A stretch of 64,000 nt of DNA from Cytophagales bacterium (GCA_013298025.1 JAAFJE010000017.1:62001-126000); one strand, 5' to 3'; positions 7,707-16,494 are shown, counted from the stretch's first letter. Translations and numbers: made by a program. Notes: generated by a model not told the origin, from the letters alone.

Positions 7707-8885
7707 ATGAAAATACTTTTTTTACTTTTTTTTGTTGCTTGTTTCGGATTACAAGCACAAACAGATTCAACTAAGATTAACCTTGACTTGTTGCGAGGTC
7801 CAGTTTCTCCCGCATCAAATCTACTAGGTATTTCGCCTAATGACATACAACGCCCTACTGATATTAAGGGATTTATGCTCTCGTTACAAAACGCCAGCCA
7901 AAACTTTAGTACATTACCGAGTACCTTTGCGGTTGATGTTGCTCCATTTTGGCTTAGTAAACAGGGGAAATACTTAACGAGTACACGAGATGTGAAAAAT
8001 ACTTTTGGGAAGACATTGGTATTTTCGGTTGCTGTTAGAAATTATCAAAGCAAAGCTAAAATAGACTCTACTACTCAGATAGGTTTGGGTTTACGGTTCT
8101 CTATTTACAGAGAAAATAAATTTAGACAAAAAATAATTAAACAAATATATGAGTCGATCCAATTTAAAGGAAGCTTACTTGACTCTGCACAAAAATACAA
8201 TAAAGAATACCAAAGGCTTGAGAGTCAGAAAGATTCGGTCAATAAATTGTTAGCCGTGACTGTTGATAGTACAGAAAAGGTAGCTCTAAGAAAAAAACAT
8301 ATTGAAATAACGTCTATGGAATCTATTATTACTAATAATATTATCACTACTGATTCTCTAAAATTTCTATCAAACGTCATAAAAGCTGAGAATACAAAAC
8401 TAATCCGGATAGGCTGGAAAATAGATTTTGCAGGGGGCATTTCTTGGAATATTCCAGAAACTAAGTTTGATAATGCACAAATTCACAAAGTGGGTGCTTG
8501 GTTAACAGGTGGTTATGAGGGAGAAAATGGACATTCTCTATTTGCTATTGCTCGTTGGTTATATAACCCTGATAAGATTTTCGCAGACGATAAAGGAGTT
8601 ATTAAAAATAAATCTGTTAATACATTTGATATTGGTGTCAAGTATAATTATCAAATGTATGAAAGTCCATTAAATCTTAGTTTTGAGTTTGTTCATAGAG
8701 GAGTAGCTTCAACCGAAATTGAAAATACTTGGAGAGCAACTTTCAATGCAAGTTATGAAATAGACAAAAATATGATTTTAACCTTAGCTTTAGGTAGAGA
8801 TTATGATAAAACTATGAAAAAAGATGGTAATGTAATTGCTTTATTAAATCTTGTTAAGGGCTTTGGCTGGAATGGGAAAAATTAA
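7707..8885 (+). CDS. Probable outer-membrane beta-barrel protein
   Basis: 392 residues. Signal peptide 1-18 (MKILFLLFFVACFGLQA, cut before QTD). A conserved-looking N-terminal block, RGPVSPASNLLGISPNDI-QRP followed by FMLSL and VDVAPFWL, opens the mature protein. It is followed by alternating amphipathic strands (LVFSVAVRNYQS, IGLGLRFSIYREN, WLTGGYEGENG, FDIGVKYNYQMY, ATFNASYEI, LTLALGRDYDK) interrupted by a helical insert at about 140-215. This looks like a barrel with a long loop or periplasmic helix. Function unknown. Downstream partner of the 7299 gene. Confidence 0.65.
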   Translation: MKILFLLFFVACFGLQAQTDSTKINLDLLRGPVSPASNLLGISPNDIQRPTDIKGFMLSLQNASQNFSTLPSTFAVDVAPFWLSKQGKYLTSTRDVKNTFGKTLVFSVAVRNYQSKAKIDSTTQIGLGLRFSIYRENKFRQKIIKQIYESIQFKGSLLDSAQKYNKEYQRLESQKDSVNKLLAVTVDSTEKVALRKKHIEITSMESIITNNIITTDSLKFLSNVIKAENTKLIRIGWKIDFAGGISWNIPETKFDNAQIHKVGAWLTGGYEGENGHSLFAIARWLYNPDKIFADDKGVIKNKSVNTFDIGVKYNYQMYESPLNLSFEFVHRGVASTEIENTWRATFNASYEIDKNMILTLALGRDYDKTMKKDGNVIALLNLVKGFGWNGKN

Positions 8886-8944
8886 TTCACTCACCCCAAG
8901 CCCAAAAAAACCTTTTGTATAAGCAACCATGCCATGAATGACGG

Positions 8945-9003
8945 CATTTAGCGAGCCGCTTACGCTCGTTTTGTCGGAGAAAACTACAACGAAGACGGAA
9001 AAT
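8945..9003. repeat. Intergenic repeat, copy B
   Basis: CATTTAGCGAGCCGCTTACG-CTCGTTTTGTCGGAGAAAAC-TACAACGAAGACGGAAA is nearly identical to the core of copy A at 7117-7174. It is preceded by CATGCCATGA, a motif that also flanks copies C and D. Confidence 0.65.
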
Positions 9004-9185
9004 ATTTAGTTTTCAATCTCTGAATGATGTATTTGTGCAAGCAATCAAAAATAATGATTTCATTACATTTATTCCTTGAATCAGCCAAATGTTAATTGCG
9101 ATTATTTATAAAACAACAACTCGAAACGATAATTGAGCTAACTCCAAAATTTAAAGTCTATTTTGAAACGCTAAATGTTATAATC

Positions 9186-10172
9186 ATGTCTGAAACTGAT
9201 AAGATCTCACAACTTGTAAATCCAGAACAAGAAATAAAAACCCTTTTAGATTATAGAGCAAAGATTGTTGGATACAGATGGGATTTCTGGAAGTTTTTTT
9301 TAGGTCCATTTATTTTGGGAGCTGCAAGTGCGTTTTGTACATGGGTTTACAAAGACTACGAACTTAAAATTGCAAACCGAAAAGCAGAAAGCACATATCT
9401 ACAACCATATCTAAAACAGTATTTAGATTTAATAGAAAAAGATAGCCTAAAATTTGATAAAGCTTGTAGTATGGCGGAATTTATTTCGTACACAGTAACA
9501 GATGAAGACTTAAAAAAAGGATGGTCAAATCTTAAGACCACTTTGGCAAAGAGACTTGACAGCGTTAGAACTGGAAGAAAAATAGCTGGAATAAAACGTG
9601 ACTCATTCCAATCTATTGCAAAAAAAATTGCAATAGATTTGAAGAATCCCACAAAAACAGAACACGAAAAAAAAACACTAATAGCAAGACAGCAGTCTAC
9701 TTTTTTACAAATAAATCAGTTTAATGCATTGAGTAAACAATATGAGAAACACTTGACAATTCCACCAGAAACAAAACCCGTTGACACAAATAGTAGTACT
9801 AAAATTGAAAAGCCAAAAGAAAATGACGGTATTGTAACTCAATATTCTTTACTTGCTGCTGATACTTTGATGTGTACAACGAATAAATATGTCGTGTTTC
9901 CGAAATCCTCAAAAATGCTAAGAATTTATGTTAAGGGTATAAACAAATCAAGTAAAGAAATTGAAGTTAGCTTTTATGATATTGAAAACGGTAAAAGTCC
10001 TATTTCGATTAACAAAACTGATATTCACACCGCAAAAATTATTGCTGACCAGCCCTATATTTTAGAATATAACAATTATAAGTATAAAATTAATTTGATA
10101 GATTTTTATACTTACAGATTTAAAGCAGCAGTTGATATTTTAGTAGAAACGTATAAAAAATATAGCCTATAA
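9186..10172 (+). CDS. Single-pass membrane protein with coiled-coil domain, unknown function
   Basis: Start placed at ATG 9186 (MSETDKISQL); the upstream in-frame extension to 9096 has atypical composition. One membrane helix lies at about residues 35-55 (FWKFFLGPFILGAASAFC), so the N-terminus would be cytoplasmic. Residues 60-210 are charged and helical, followed by a Pro/Lys-rich linker and a C-terminal beta-like domain (KYVVFPKSSKMLRIYVKGI, EIEVSFYDIENG). I do not recognise the family. It is flanked on both sides by the intergenic repeat, which makes it look like an inserted single-gene unit. Confidence 0.6.
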   Translation: MSETDKISQLVNPEQEIKTLLDYRAKIVGYRWDFWKFFLGPFILGAASAFCTWVYKDYELKIANRKAESTYLQPYLKQYLDLIEKDSLKFDKACSMAEFISYTVTDEDLKKGWSNLKTTLAKRLDSVRTGRKIAGIKRDSFQSIAKKIAIDLKNPTKTEHEKKTLIARQQSTFLQINQFNALSKQYEKHLTIPPETKPVDTNSSTKIEKPKENDGIVTQYSLLAADTLMCTTNKYVVFPKSSKMLRIYVKGINKSSKEIEVSFYDIENGKSPISINKTDIHTAKIIADQPYILEYNNYKYKINLIDFYTYRFKAAVDILVETYKKYSL

Positions 10173-10194
10173 TATTTATCGAAACAGCACAACA

Positions 10195-10211
10195 CACAAC
10201 ATGGGGTTGTG
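10195..10211. repeat. Short hairpin after the 9186 gene
   Basis: CACAAC (10195-10200) / GTTGTG (10206-10211) with a 5-nt loop, 22 bp after the stop. There is no T-tract, so it is not a typical terminator. Confidence 0.4.
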
Positions 10212-10242
10212 GTACGTTGGCAGCATCGGCAACTGTTCGCCG

Positions 10243-10315
10243 TTCAGCTTTGCGTAAACACACTTTCATTCTCACTTCATATTTAGCAAGTTGCCTATGC
10301 TCGTTTCTCATTGAA
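10243..10315. repeat. Intergenic repeat, copy C
   Basis: Runs from AGCTTTGCGTAAACAC through TCATTCT to TATTTAGCAAG-TTGCCTATGCTCGTTTC. It matches copy A over its whole left part (GCGTAAA, TTCATTCT, TATTTAGC, GCTCGTTTC) with scattered substitutions. Confidence 0.55.
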
Positions 10316-10316
10316 G

Positions 10317-10379
10317 CTCATGGCATGACTTATCAGATTAGTTTGAATAGAACCAACTTGTTGTCAGTCATGCCATGAG
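10317..10379. repeat. 14-bp perfect inverted repeat
   Basis: CTCATGGCATGACT (10317-10330) and its exact complement AGTCATGCCATGAG (10366-10379), separated by 35 nt. The right arm runs into repeat copy D; CATGCCATGA recurs before copy B. Could form a cruciform or RNA hairpin; no T-tract follows. Confidence 0.7.
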
Positions 10380-10428
10380 TTGCTTACGCTTATTTTACAA
10401 GATAAAATGCCAATAAAAGCTGAAAACC
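10374..10428. repeat. Intergenic repeat, copy D
   Basis: GAGTTGCTTACGCTTATTTT-ACAAGATAAAATGCCAATA-AAAGCTGAAAACC is a diverged version of the right part of copy A (GAGCTGCTTACGCTCGTTTC, GGATAAAAC, AAAAACTGAAA). Confidence 0.45.
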
Positions 10429-10538
10429 AACCCAAAATCTTCCATAAAGAAAGGCTGAGGCTTTGTAATGTGAAGGTAAAAATCTAATTTGCAGATAACA
10501 AATAAGAGATTTAGATACAATCCTTTACCATTTGATAG

Positions 10539-11156
10539 ATGTTTAAAATCTACCCGACGTTGCTCAATACTTTTTCGTTGTACAGGCATGAATCACGCAA
10601 CAGCCAAGGCGAAATTATGGTCGATTTGCAAGAATTGCTCGACCGAATCAATCGTGTGCCTAAGCCTACAACCGAAGCCCAACAAAAAGGATTGGATTTT
10701 GAAAAAGCTGTCACCACAGGGCAATATGAGGAAGCTTTTTCGGAATATGTGATTGAGAAAACCAGAAGACTGCTGCCTACCAAATACAAAACGCAGTGTT
10801 ATCTCGAAACTCGTTACAAAGATTGCCTGATTTATGGCTATATCGACCTGATGGGCAATAACCGTGGCATCGACCTCAAAACGACGAAACGTTATCAAGC
10901 TCCCAAATTTGCCGAAAGCCATCAAAATCTCTATCTACTTGGCTTACAGCAATATGGCATCAAAACGCTGGAATACATTATTACCGATTTTACAGAAGTT
11001 TATCAAGAAATCTATACGCTCGACCAATATGATTTTAGTCCGTTGTATGAAGAAATAGATGCTTTTGTGGCATTTTTACAAGAACATAAACGAGCGATAC
11101 GAGATAAAAAAATTTGGGGAAATACCCACGACAATTCCCAACTGTCGCTGTTTTAG
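10539..11156 (+). CDS. PD-(D/E)XK nuclease superfamily protein
   Basis: 205 residues, cytoplasmic. Reads as a RecB/Cas4-type nuclease fold: N-terminal YPTLLNTFSLYRHE helix, GLDFEKAV with the motif-I Glu, then the core GYIDLMGNN-RGIDLKTTK, in which Asp and the D-x-K pair are the expected metal and catalytic residues, and a Q-containing helix (NLYLLGLQQYGI) after it. No Cys cluster is seen, so it differs from Cas4. Likely acts on DNA in repair or recombination, target unknown. Its stop overlaps the stop of the convergent hydrolase gene by 4 bp. Confidence 0.75.
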   Translation: MFKIYPTLLNTFSLYRHESRNSQGEIMVDLQELLDRINRVPKPTTEAQQKGLDFEKAVTTGQYEEAFSEYVIEKTRRLLPTKYKTQCYLETRYKDCLIYGYIDLMGNNRGIDLKTTKRYQAPKFAESHQNLYLLGLQQYGIKTLEYIITDFTEVYQEIYTLDQYDFSPLYEEIDAFVAFLQEHKRAIRDKKIWGNTHDNSQLSLF

Positions 11157-12103
11157 GGCGTTGGCAACTGTCCTAACAGCCATGCTACCAATCGTCTTGG
11201 CTCGCCAATAGACCAACTGTGCGGATTGCGTACATTTTGCTGTTTACGCCAACCTTTATCATTGGTCAAAATCAATTCGGCTTTAGTGCTACCTTGCAAG
11301 CGTAAGGTATTTATCATGGCTACGCAATCGGTCAAGTTCAAATCGTATAAATTGCGGTTACGCTCTTGCATTTGCCAAGCAATAGCGGGTTCTGCGTACA
11401 AACGCAAGGGTGTATTTTTGAGATAAGTCAATTGACTAAAATCATGTTGCCGATACACAAAGCAAGAGAGAGTTGCGTAGCGTTCGGGCACTTGGCTGGG
11501 CGTACCGCCAAAGGTAGTTTCGAGTTTCGACAACAACCATTTGGCTTCTTCACTTGCCAAAGCCGAAGGACTGATATGTAGGGTGTTTTCGACGGAAAAA
11601 TAAAATCTATCAAAATCTAAAGGCGGGTCGATGCCGAAAACAGCACGAGGTTGCAACAATCCCTGTGTTTGTGCTGCTCGAATGGCGTATTTGACGGCTG
11701 CACTTCCGCCCATCGAAAAACCACCAATGAAGAAAGGCTTTGTGCTAAGTAATAAAGTTTTCGAGAGTTTTCCTAATAGCTCGTCGATGTCTTGTTGGGC
11801 TTGTTCGTCGATAAAAAAATGATTGCTTCCTGCCGAAAGTACTGGAATCACTACTAAGATGCCATGTTCGGCGGCGACGATGGGCAGATTGGTTTCACGC
11901 AAAACCGACTGTGGCGTTTCGCCAAAGCCAGGGAGCAACAAAAGCCATGCTTGGATGCTCTTTTTAGGTTTTACGATGGTATAAAAACGATGCAGGGTGT
12001 CGGTGGGGTCGGCATAGTAGGTTTGGATGTCTTGTGCTTGAGTATGATGTACGCCAAGCCAGCAAAGGAAAACGCCAACCAAGAGCTTTAAACGTTGCTG
12101 CAT
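11153..12103 (-). CDS. Secreted alpha/beta hydrolase fold protein
   Basis: Start taken at ATG 12103 because it gives a clean signal peptide, residues 1-23 (MQQRLKLLVGVFLCWLGV, cut after TQA); the longer frame upstream lacks one. Esterase-D/S-formylglutathione-hydrolase-like layout: WLLLLPGFGE oxyanion loop, GFSMGG nucleophile elbow with Ser130, the SWSIGEPRRL end region with the candidate catalytic His in NPHSW. The acid is probably the Asp in VFGIDPPLD or a later one. Substrate unknown; periplasmic or extracellular. Confidence 0.7.
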   Translation of the reverse strand: MQQRLKLLVGVFLCWLGVHHTQAQDIQTYYADPTDTLHRFYTIVKPKKSIQAWLLLLPGFGETPQSVLRETNLPIVAAEHGILVVIPVLSAGSNHFFIDEQAQQDIDELLGKLSKTLLLSTKPFFIGGFSMGGSAAVKYAIRAAQTQGLLQPRAVFGIDPPLDFDRFYFSVENTLHISPSALASEEAKWLLSKLETTFGGTPSQVPERYATLSCFVYRQHDFSQLTYLKNTPLRLYAEPAIAWQMQERNRNLYDLNLTDCVAMINTLRLQGSTKAELILTNDKGWRKQQNVRNPHSWSIGEPRRLVAWLLGQLPTP

Positions 12104-12228
12104 TTTTTCTAATTTTTGTATGACAGTAAGTAATAATACAAAATCGCAAACTATAGCCATTTTGTTGATTTTCAATAAAATAATCACTAATTCACTCAAT
12201 CACAAATCACTCAATAACGTATCTACGT

Positions 12229-12263
12229 AAAAAATAGAAGCGATTGGTCATAAACCAATCGCT
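12229..12263 (-). terminator. Terminator of the T9SS-domain gene
   Basis: Perfect 10-bp stem AGCGATTGGT (12239-12248) / ACCAATCGCT (12254-12263), 5-nt loop. Read on the minus strand it is followed by TCTATTTTTT. It lies 12 bp past the stop of the gene at 12276. Confidence 0.85.
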
Positions 12264-12275
12264 TAACCAGTATCA

Positions 12276-13028
12276 CTATTCAATTACAATTCTTTGTACC
12301 GAGCCATCGCCTTTTTGCGTAACAGTTACGAAAAGTGTCCCTTTGGCATTTTTTTTCAAGTCTATTTGTCCCATAAATTCCCCTTCAAAATCCTTGATTT
12401 TTTGGACACTCACCTCATTTCCTTCCACGTCATTTACCCTAATGCTTACGTCGCCTTTTTCAGGTGCTACAAAATGTACATTGAGTTTGCTATCGAAAGG
12501 CTTGTTGGGATATACTCTAAGCGATTTGATGGTTTTCACCTCTTTGTTTTTGTCTTTCCATACAAATACCTGACCATTGACTAATGTTTCGGTTTGCGGA
12601 AACATTTGCCCCAATATTCCATCGGAGTGGAAGCTTTTGCTGATAATTTCTGTTTCAAGCGAGTCGCCGAGCATTATTTTTTTGTCCAAATGTATTTGTG
12701 GCTTTTGTCCTAACGTAATGCTTTCTTCTCGGTTTTTGTTGGTTTCGATTTTGATTTTATAGCGGGCTTTTTTGCCATCGGTAGTACCCAAAGCAAGCGA
12801 GTCGGTGATGCGACTAATAAGCTTTTCTTTGTCGGCATCGCTCCAACCTTTGGTATCGTATTCTTTATCGAATACTTCTTTTTTACCTCCTTCCGAGGTT
12901 TCAATATGAATTTTTAACTTACCATTCTTATCCTCAATTTGTTGAGAGATAGATTTTTGTTGGGCAAAAACACCTGTACCCACACATAGCATGGCTGCAA
13001 AGCTCATCCATTGGCAATACTTTTTCAT
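12276..13028 (-). CDS. Secreted protein with type IX secretion sorting domain
   Basis: 250 residues. Signal peptide 1-22 (MKKYCQWMSFAAMLCVGTGV, cut after FAQ or FA). The middle (30-165) is charged and not recognised. The C-terminal ~80 residues match a T9SS type A sorting domain: SLRVYPNKPFDSKLNVHF, the VSIRVNDVEGNEV strand pair, FMGQIDLKKNAKGTLFVTVT, ending QRIVIE. It should cross the outer membrane through the type IX system, where the tail is removed. Divergent from the kinase gene at 13333, which may respond to envelope state; that link is only positional. Confidence 0.7.
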   Translation of the reverse strand: MKKYCQWMSFAAMLCVGTGVFAQQKSISQQIEDKNGKLKIHIETSEGGKKEVFDKEYDTKGWSDADKEKLISRITDSLALGTTDGKKARYKIKIETNKNREESITLGQKPQIHLDKKIMLGDSLETEIISKSFHSDGILGQMFPQTETLVNGQVFVWKDKNKEVKTIKSLRVYPNKPFDSKLNVHFVAPEKGDVSIRVNDVEGNEVSVQKIKDFEGEFMGQIDLKKNAKGTLFVTVTQKGDGSVQRIVIE

Positions 13029-13332
13029 ACGTAATTTTTTTAGTTAAAAATGGAAAAAAAGCACTTGGAAAAACAAAAGTAAAGGCAATTATAAAATGCC
13101 TCAACCTTGGTATAATTCCCTTTTTAGTCAATTAGAGGCTTGGTATATTTTCTCTCAACCAAACTTAATGAAGTTATTCTATTTCAAATCATTAATGCTT
13201 GTTAAAAGATGTTAAAAGCCTTTGTTGCTTGAAAGGGGATACAAGAGAAATACTAAATTTGTTGTGTAAAATTTCCTGTATCATACTAAGGATGTTGAAA
13301 AAAGCCTAAATGATGCAAGCAGTAAAGAAAAA
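13029..13332. other. Divergent promoter region, 304 bp
   Basis: Lies between the divergent starts of the T9SS-domain gene and the kinase gene. A TAAATTTG element at 13254-13261 fits the Bacteroidota -7 box, but the nearest TTG (13229-13231) is 22 bp away, longer than ideal. Nothing else is recognised. Confidence 0.4.
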
Positions 13333-15048
13333 ATGACTAAAAGGAAAATACAATATATTATTGCCTTGATGACATTCGGGTCGTTGGGGCTTATCGTTTT
13401 TCAATTTTACTGGCTTGGCTTTACTTTACGAGCCAAAAACGACCAGTTTGGAAGCGATGTGCGTGATGCCATGCAGCGTGTGGTGAGGCGTTTAGGACAA
13501 GAAGAGTTTTTCTTTTTAGCCAAACAAAAAATGGAAGCCCAAGAACGCCAAAAACGTTTGGAAGCTATTGCTACGCCTGTACAACCCAAAAAAATCAATC
13601 CGCCTAAAGCGAGTACTCCTGCCTCCAACAATACGGTGCTAGATTTAGAGCATTTGGCAACTATTGCCTTGCCTTCTGATATTTTGGTGTCGAAAAGTAC
13701 GGAGATTTTACCCAATGGCGAAATTCGGGAGTACGAAGAATATTCGGTTAATATGGATTTAGAAGAAATTCAAAAAAAACTGAATGAAAACAAGCAAATT
13801 GATGAAATTGTAGCCGAGGCTATCCGACAAAAAGCTCTTTTGCACAACAAGCAAGATTCGGCAAAAAAAGCCCAAAAGAAAGTCGAAAGAAAAAAGCCCG
13901 TACCCAAACAACCAACGCCAACCAACGACCTTGTTTCAGACCAAGGACAACTCGCCAGAGAAGTTTTCAACGATATGCTTTTCAATAAAAGGAGCATTCA
14001 CGACCGTGTCAATTACTTTGTATTGGACTCGTTGCTGAAATACGAAATTCGGAGTAAAGGCATTTTTCTCCCATTTGAATACGGCATTAGTACCAAAGAA
14101 CATCCCAATTTATTGCATTATGCCTCTTCTATCCGCTACAAATCGGAAGGGCTCAAAAGCGATAAAGATACCTATATGGTCAATCTTTTTCCTAATGATT
14201 ACAATAATACCGAAAGCTATTTGCGGGTTTACTTCCCCAACCAAGACCGCTACATTATGCGTACCATGTGGGTGATGTACGCCAGTTCGTTGCTGTTGAT
14301 TTTGGTGGTATTGGGCTGTTTTTACGTAGCCTTGAGTACGATTGTGAAGCAAAAACGCTTGGCCGATATTAAAAACGATTTTATCAATAACATGACGCAT
14401 GAGTTCAAAACGCCTATTTCAACGATTTCGCTGGCAACGCAAATGCTCCAAGACAAAGACGTAAGTGCCAGTCAGAATATGTTTCAACGCTATTTGAATA
14501 TCATCAAAGAAGAAAACCGACGATTGGGTTCGCAAGTAGAAAAAGTGTTGCAAACCGCCCAAATGGAACGTGGCGACCTCAAACTCAAGCTTGGCACAGT
14601 GAACGTACATCAGGTGATAGAACACGTCTTAGAAAACATCAGTCCGCAAATAGAGCTACGAGAAGGAGAAATTCTTTTCGATTTAAAAGCAGAGCATTGC
14701 GAAATAGAAGCAGACGAGGTACATTTGACCAATATTATTTTCAACTTACTCGACAATGCCAACAAATACTCGCCCAACCGTCCGGTGATTTCGATTGAAA
14801 CCGAAGACCTAGAGCAGGGCATTGCCATCAGAATAAGCGACAAAGGCATTGGCATGAGTAAAGAATCGTTGAAGAATATTTTTGAGAAATTTTACCGTGT
14901 TCCAACAGGGAATTTGCACGACGTAAAAGGCTTTGGCTTGGGCTTGAGCTACGTCAAGAAAATGGTAGAAGAACACAAAGGCAAAATCAAAGTACAAAGT
15001 AAATTAGGCGAAGGCAGCACCTTTGAGATTATTTTACCTCAAAAGTGA
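13333..15048 (+). CDS. Membrane sensor histidine kinase (RprX-like)
   Basis: 571 residues. Membrane helices at about 8-28 and 319-342 enclose a large, Gln/Lys/Pro-rich periplasmic sensor domain. HisKA follows with His356 in NNMTHEFKTPIS, then HATPase: N box NIIFNLLDNANKYS (about 466-480), G1 ISDKGIGMS (about 500), F box EKFYRV, G2 GFGLGLSYVK (about 533). All catalytic boxes are intact. It pairs with the response regulator 26 bp downstream. The long periplasmic linker (about residues 70-220) is low in complexity. Signal sensed is unknown. Confidence 0.88.
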   Translation: MTKRKIQYIIALMTFGSLGLIVFQFYWLGFTLRAKNDQFGSDVRDAMQRVVRRLGQEEFFFLAKQKMEAQERQKRLEAIATPVQPKKINPPKASTPASNNTVLDLEHLATIALPSDILVSKSTEILPNGEIREYEEYSVNMDLEEIQKKLNENKQIDEIVAEAIRQKALLHNKQDSAKKAQKKVERKKPVPKQPTPTNDLVSDQGQLAREVFNDMLFNKRSIHDRVNYFVLDSLLKYEIRSKGIFLPFEYGISTKEHPNLLHYASSIRYKSEGLKSDKDTYMVNLFPNDYNNTESYLRVYFPNQDRYIMRTMWVMYASSLLLILVVLGCFYVALSTIVKQKRLADIKNDFINNMTHEFKTPISTISLATQMLQDKDVSASQNMFQRYLNIIKEENRRLGSQVEKVLQTAQMERGDLKLKLGTVNVHQVIEHVLENISPQIELREGEILFDLKAEHCEIEADEVHLTNIIFNLLDNANKYSPNRPVISIETEDLEQGIAIRISDKGIGMSKESLKNIFEKFYRVPTGNLHDVKGFGLGLSYVKKMVEEHKGKIKVQSKLGEGSTFEIILPQK

Positions 15049-15073
15049 GCCAAACCCATTAGCAGTTTATCTT

Positions 15074-15763
15074 ATGAGAAAAATCCTATTAGCCGAAGAT
15101 GACCCCAATTTGGGTCAATTGTTACAAGAATACCTGACCATCAAAGGCTTTGTCGCCACGTTGGCCAAAGACGGTGACGATGCCTTGTCTAAATTTGTTC
15201 AAACCGATTACGATTTGTGCATTTTTGATGTAATGATGCCCAAAAAAGATGGTTTTACTTTGGCTAAAGAAGTACGGATGTCTGACAAAGATACGCCTAT
15301 TATTTTTCTGACAGCCAAGGCCATGAAAGATGATACCTTACAAGGCTTTAAAGTTGGTGCCGACGACTACATGACCAAGCCTTTTTCTATGGAAGAACTC
15401 TTGGCTCGTATTCAGGCAGTGCTGCGGAGAAGCCAAAAAAACGTTGTCGAAAACGAAGTAAAAACCATGCTTTTTACCATTGGAGGCTATCAGTTTGATG
15501 TTGAAAAACAGGCACTTATCCACAGCAGTGGGAGTGTACAAAAACTTACGTCGAAAGAAAGCGAATTGCTCAAACTCCTATGCGACAACATGGGCAAGCC
15601 CGTTAGCCGAAGTTTTGCCCTGAAAATGGTATGGGGCGACGATACCTATTTCAATGCCCGTAGCATGGACGTGTATATTACCAAACTACGCAAGTTTTTC
15701 AAAGAAGAACCCAATATCTCCATCATCAATCTACACGGCGAAGGCTTTAAATTGACGCAGTAG
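15074..15763 (+). CDS. OmpR/PhoB-family response regulator (RprY-like)
   Basis: Start at ATG 15074 (MRKILLAEDD), which puts the acidic pair at residues 9-10; the longer frame from 15023 overlaps the kinase. Receiver domain 1-120 with phospho-acceptor Asp52 (IFDVMMPKKDG), Thr80 and Lys102 (MTKPFS). DNA-binding winged helix at about 130-229 (LTSKESELLKLLCDNMGKPV, then SMDVYITKLRKFF). Partner of the kinase at 13333; no terminator is seen after it. Confidence 0.9.
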   Translation: MRKILLAEDDPNLGQLLQEYLTIKGFVATLAKDGDDALSKFVQTDYDLCIFDVMMPKKDGFTLAKEVRMSDKDTPIIFLTAKAMKDDTLQGFKVGADDYMTKPFSMEELLARIQAVLRRSQKNVVENEVKTMLFTIGGYQFDVEKQALIHSSGSVQKLTSKESELLKLLCDNMGKPVSRSFALKMVWGDDTYFNARSMDVYITKLRKFFKEEPNISIINLHGEGFKLTQ

Positions 15764-16054
15764 TGTTTCGTTATCTGTAAGTTATGCCTTATGGTAAGAT
15801 GACTGTATGATGTAATTTTTGAGACGATTATATAAAAAGATGATATATGACCTGCGTGAAAATCAAGCATGATTTCTTTACGAGTAAGGTTTATTTCTCG
15901 AAGTAGTCACAATTTTATGTTGATGGCAACCTCAGAAAGTGCCTACTTACAACCAGATTCTATTTGTAAGTATATTGATTTTGAGTAACTTTGCTTCATG
16001 GAAGCATTGTATTCAGACGACCAAATATTTATTCCGATAATCTCGGACTACGGA

Positions 16055-16070
16055 CGGTTCGCCGTTGCGA
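16055..16070 (+). repeat. 16-bp insertion, copy 1
   Basis: CGGTTCGCCGTTGCGA interrupts the Rpn gene between Gly and Phe codons (GGA / TTT). It equals the complement of copy 2 except for one base. With flanking A and T it can form a short ACGG-TTCG-CCGT hairpin. Confidence 0.75.
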
Positions 16071-16478
16071 TTTAAGGCCACCTTTGGCAATGAAGCCAAT
16101 ACGCTTTTCTTGCGTAGAGCTTTGCAGGCACTCATCAAGTCTGAAATACCAATAAAAGAAGTCAAATTTGACAAAAATACGTTTGAAGGTATCACTCAGG
16201 ACGGCAGAAGTGGCATTTTTGATTTGGCTTGCACCGATGAAAAAGACAATCATTTCATCGTTGAAATGCAGTATGGCGATGCACCGTATTTTGTACAACG
16301 CATGAAGTTTTATGCTTTGCACAAGTTTAACGCAATGGTAAAGCGTGGTAAATTTGACTATGGTACGTTGACAAAAATTTATTGTGTGGCTATTTTAGCT
16401 AACAATATTTTACCATACGATGATTTTCATACACTCGCAAACCTACGAAATGAAAAAGCTGAAATTTTTGACAACCAA

Positions 16479-16494
16479 TCGCATCGGCGAACCG
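16479..16494 (-). repeat. 16-bp insertion, copy 2, inverted
   Basis: TCGCATCGGCGAACCG on the plus strand; its complement CGGTTCGCCGATGCGA matches copy 1 at 15 of 16 positions. It falls between the CAA and ATG codons of the Rpn gene (endpoints ambiguous by 1 bp). With the following ATG it forms a CATCGG-CGAA-CCGATG hairpin. Confidence 0.75.

Noticed and set aside
10229-10238. Third copy of the 16-bp Rpn insertion element
   Set aside because: Only the 10-mer GTTCGCCGTT is shared; the flanks do not match.
15740-15997. ECF-type promoter at GCAACC near 15926
   Set aside because: No TCTAA-like box follows at 17 bp.
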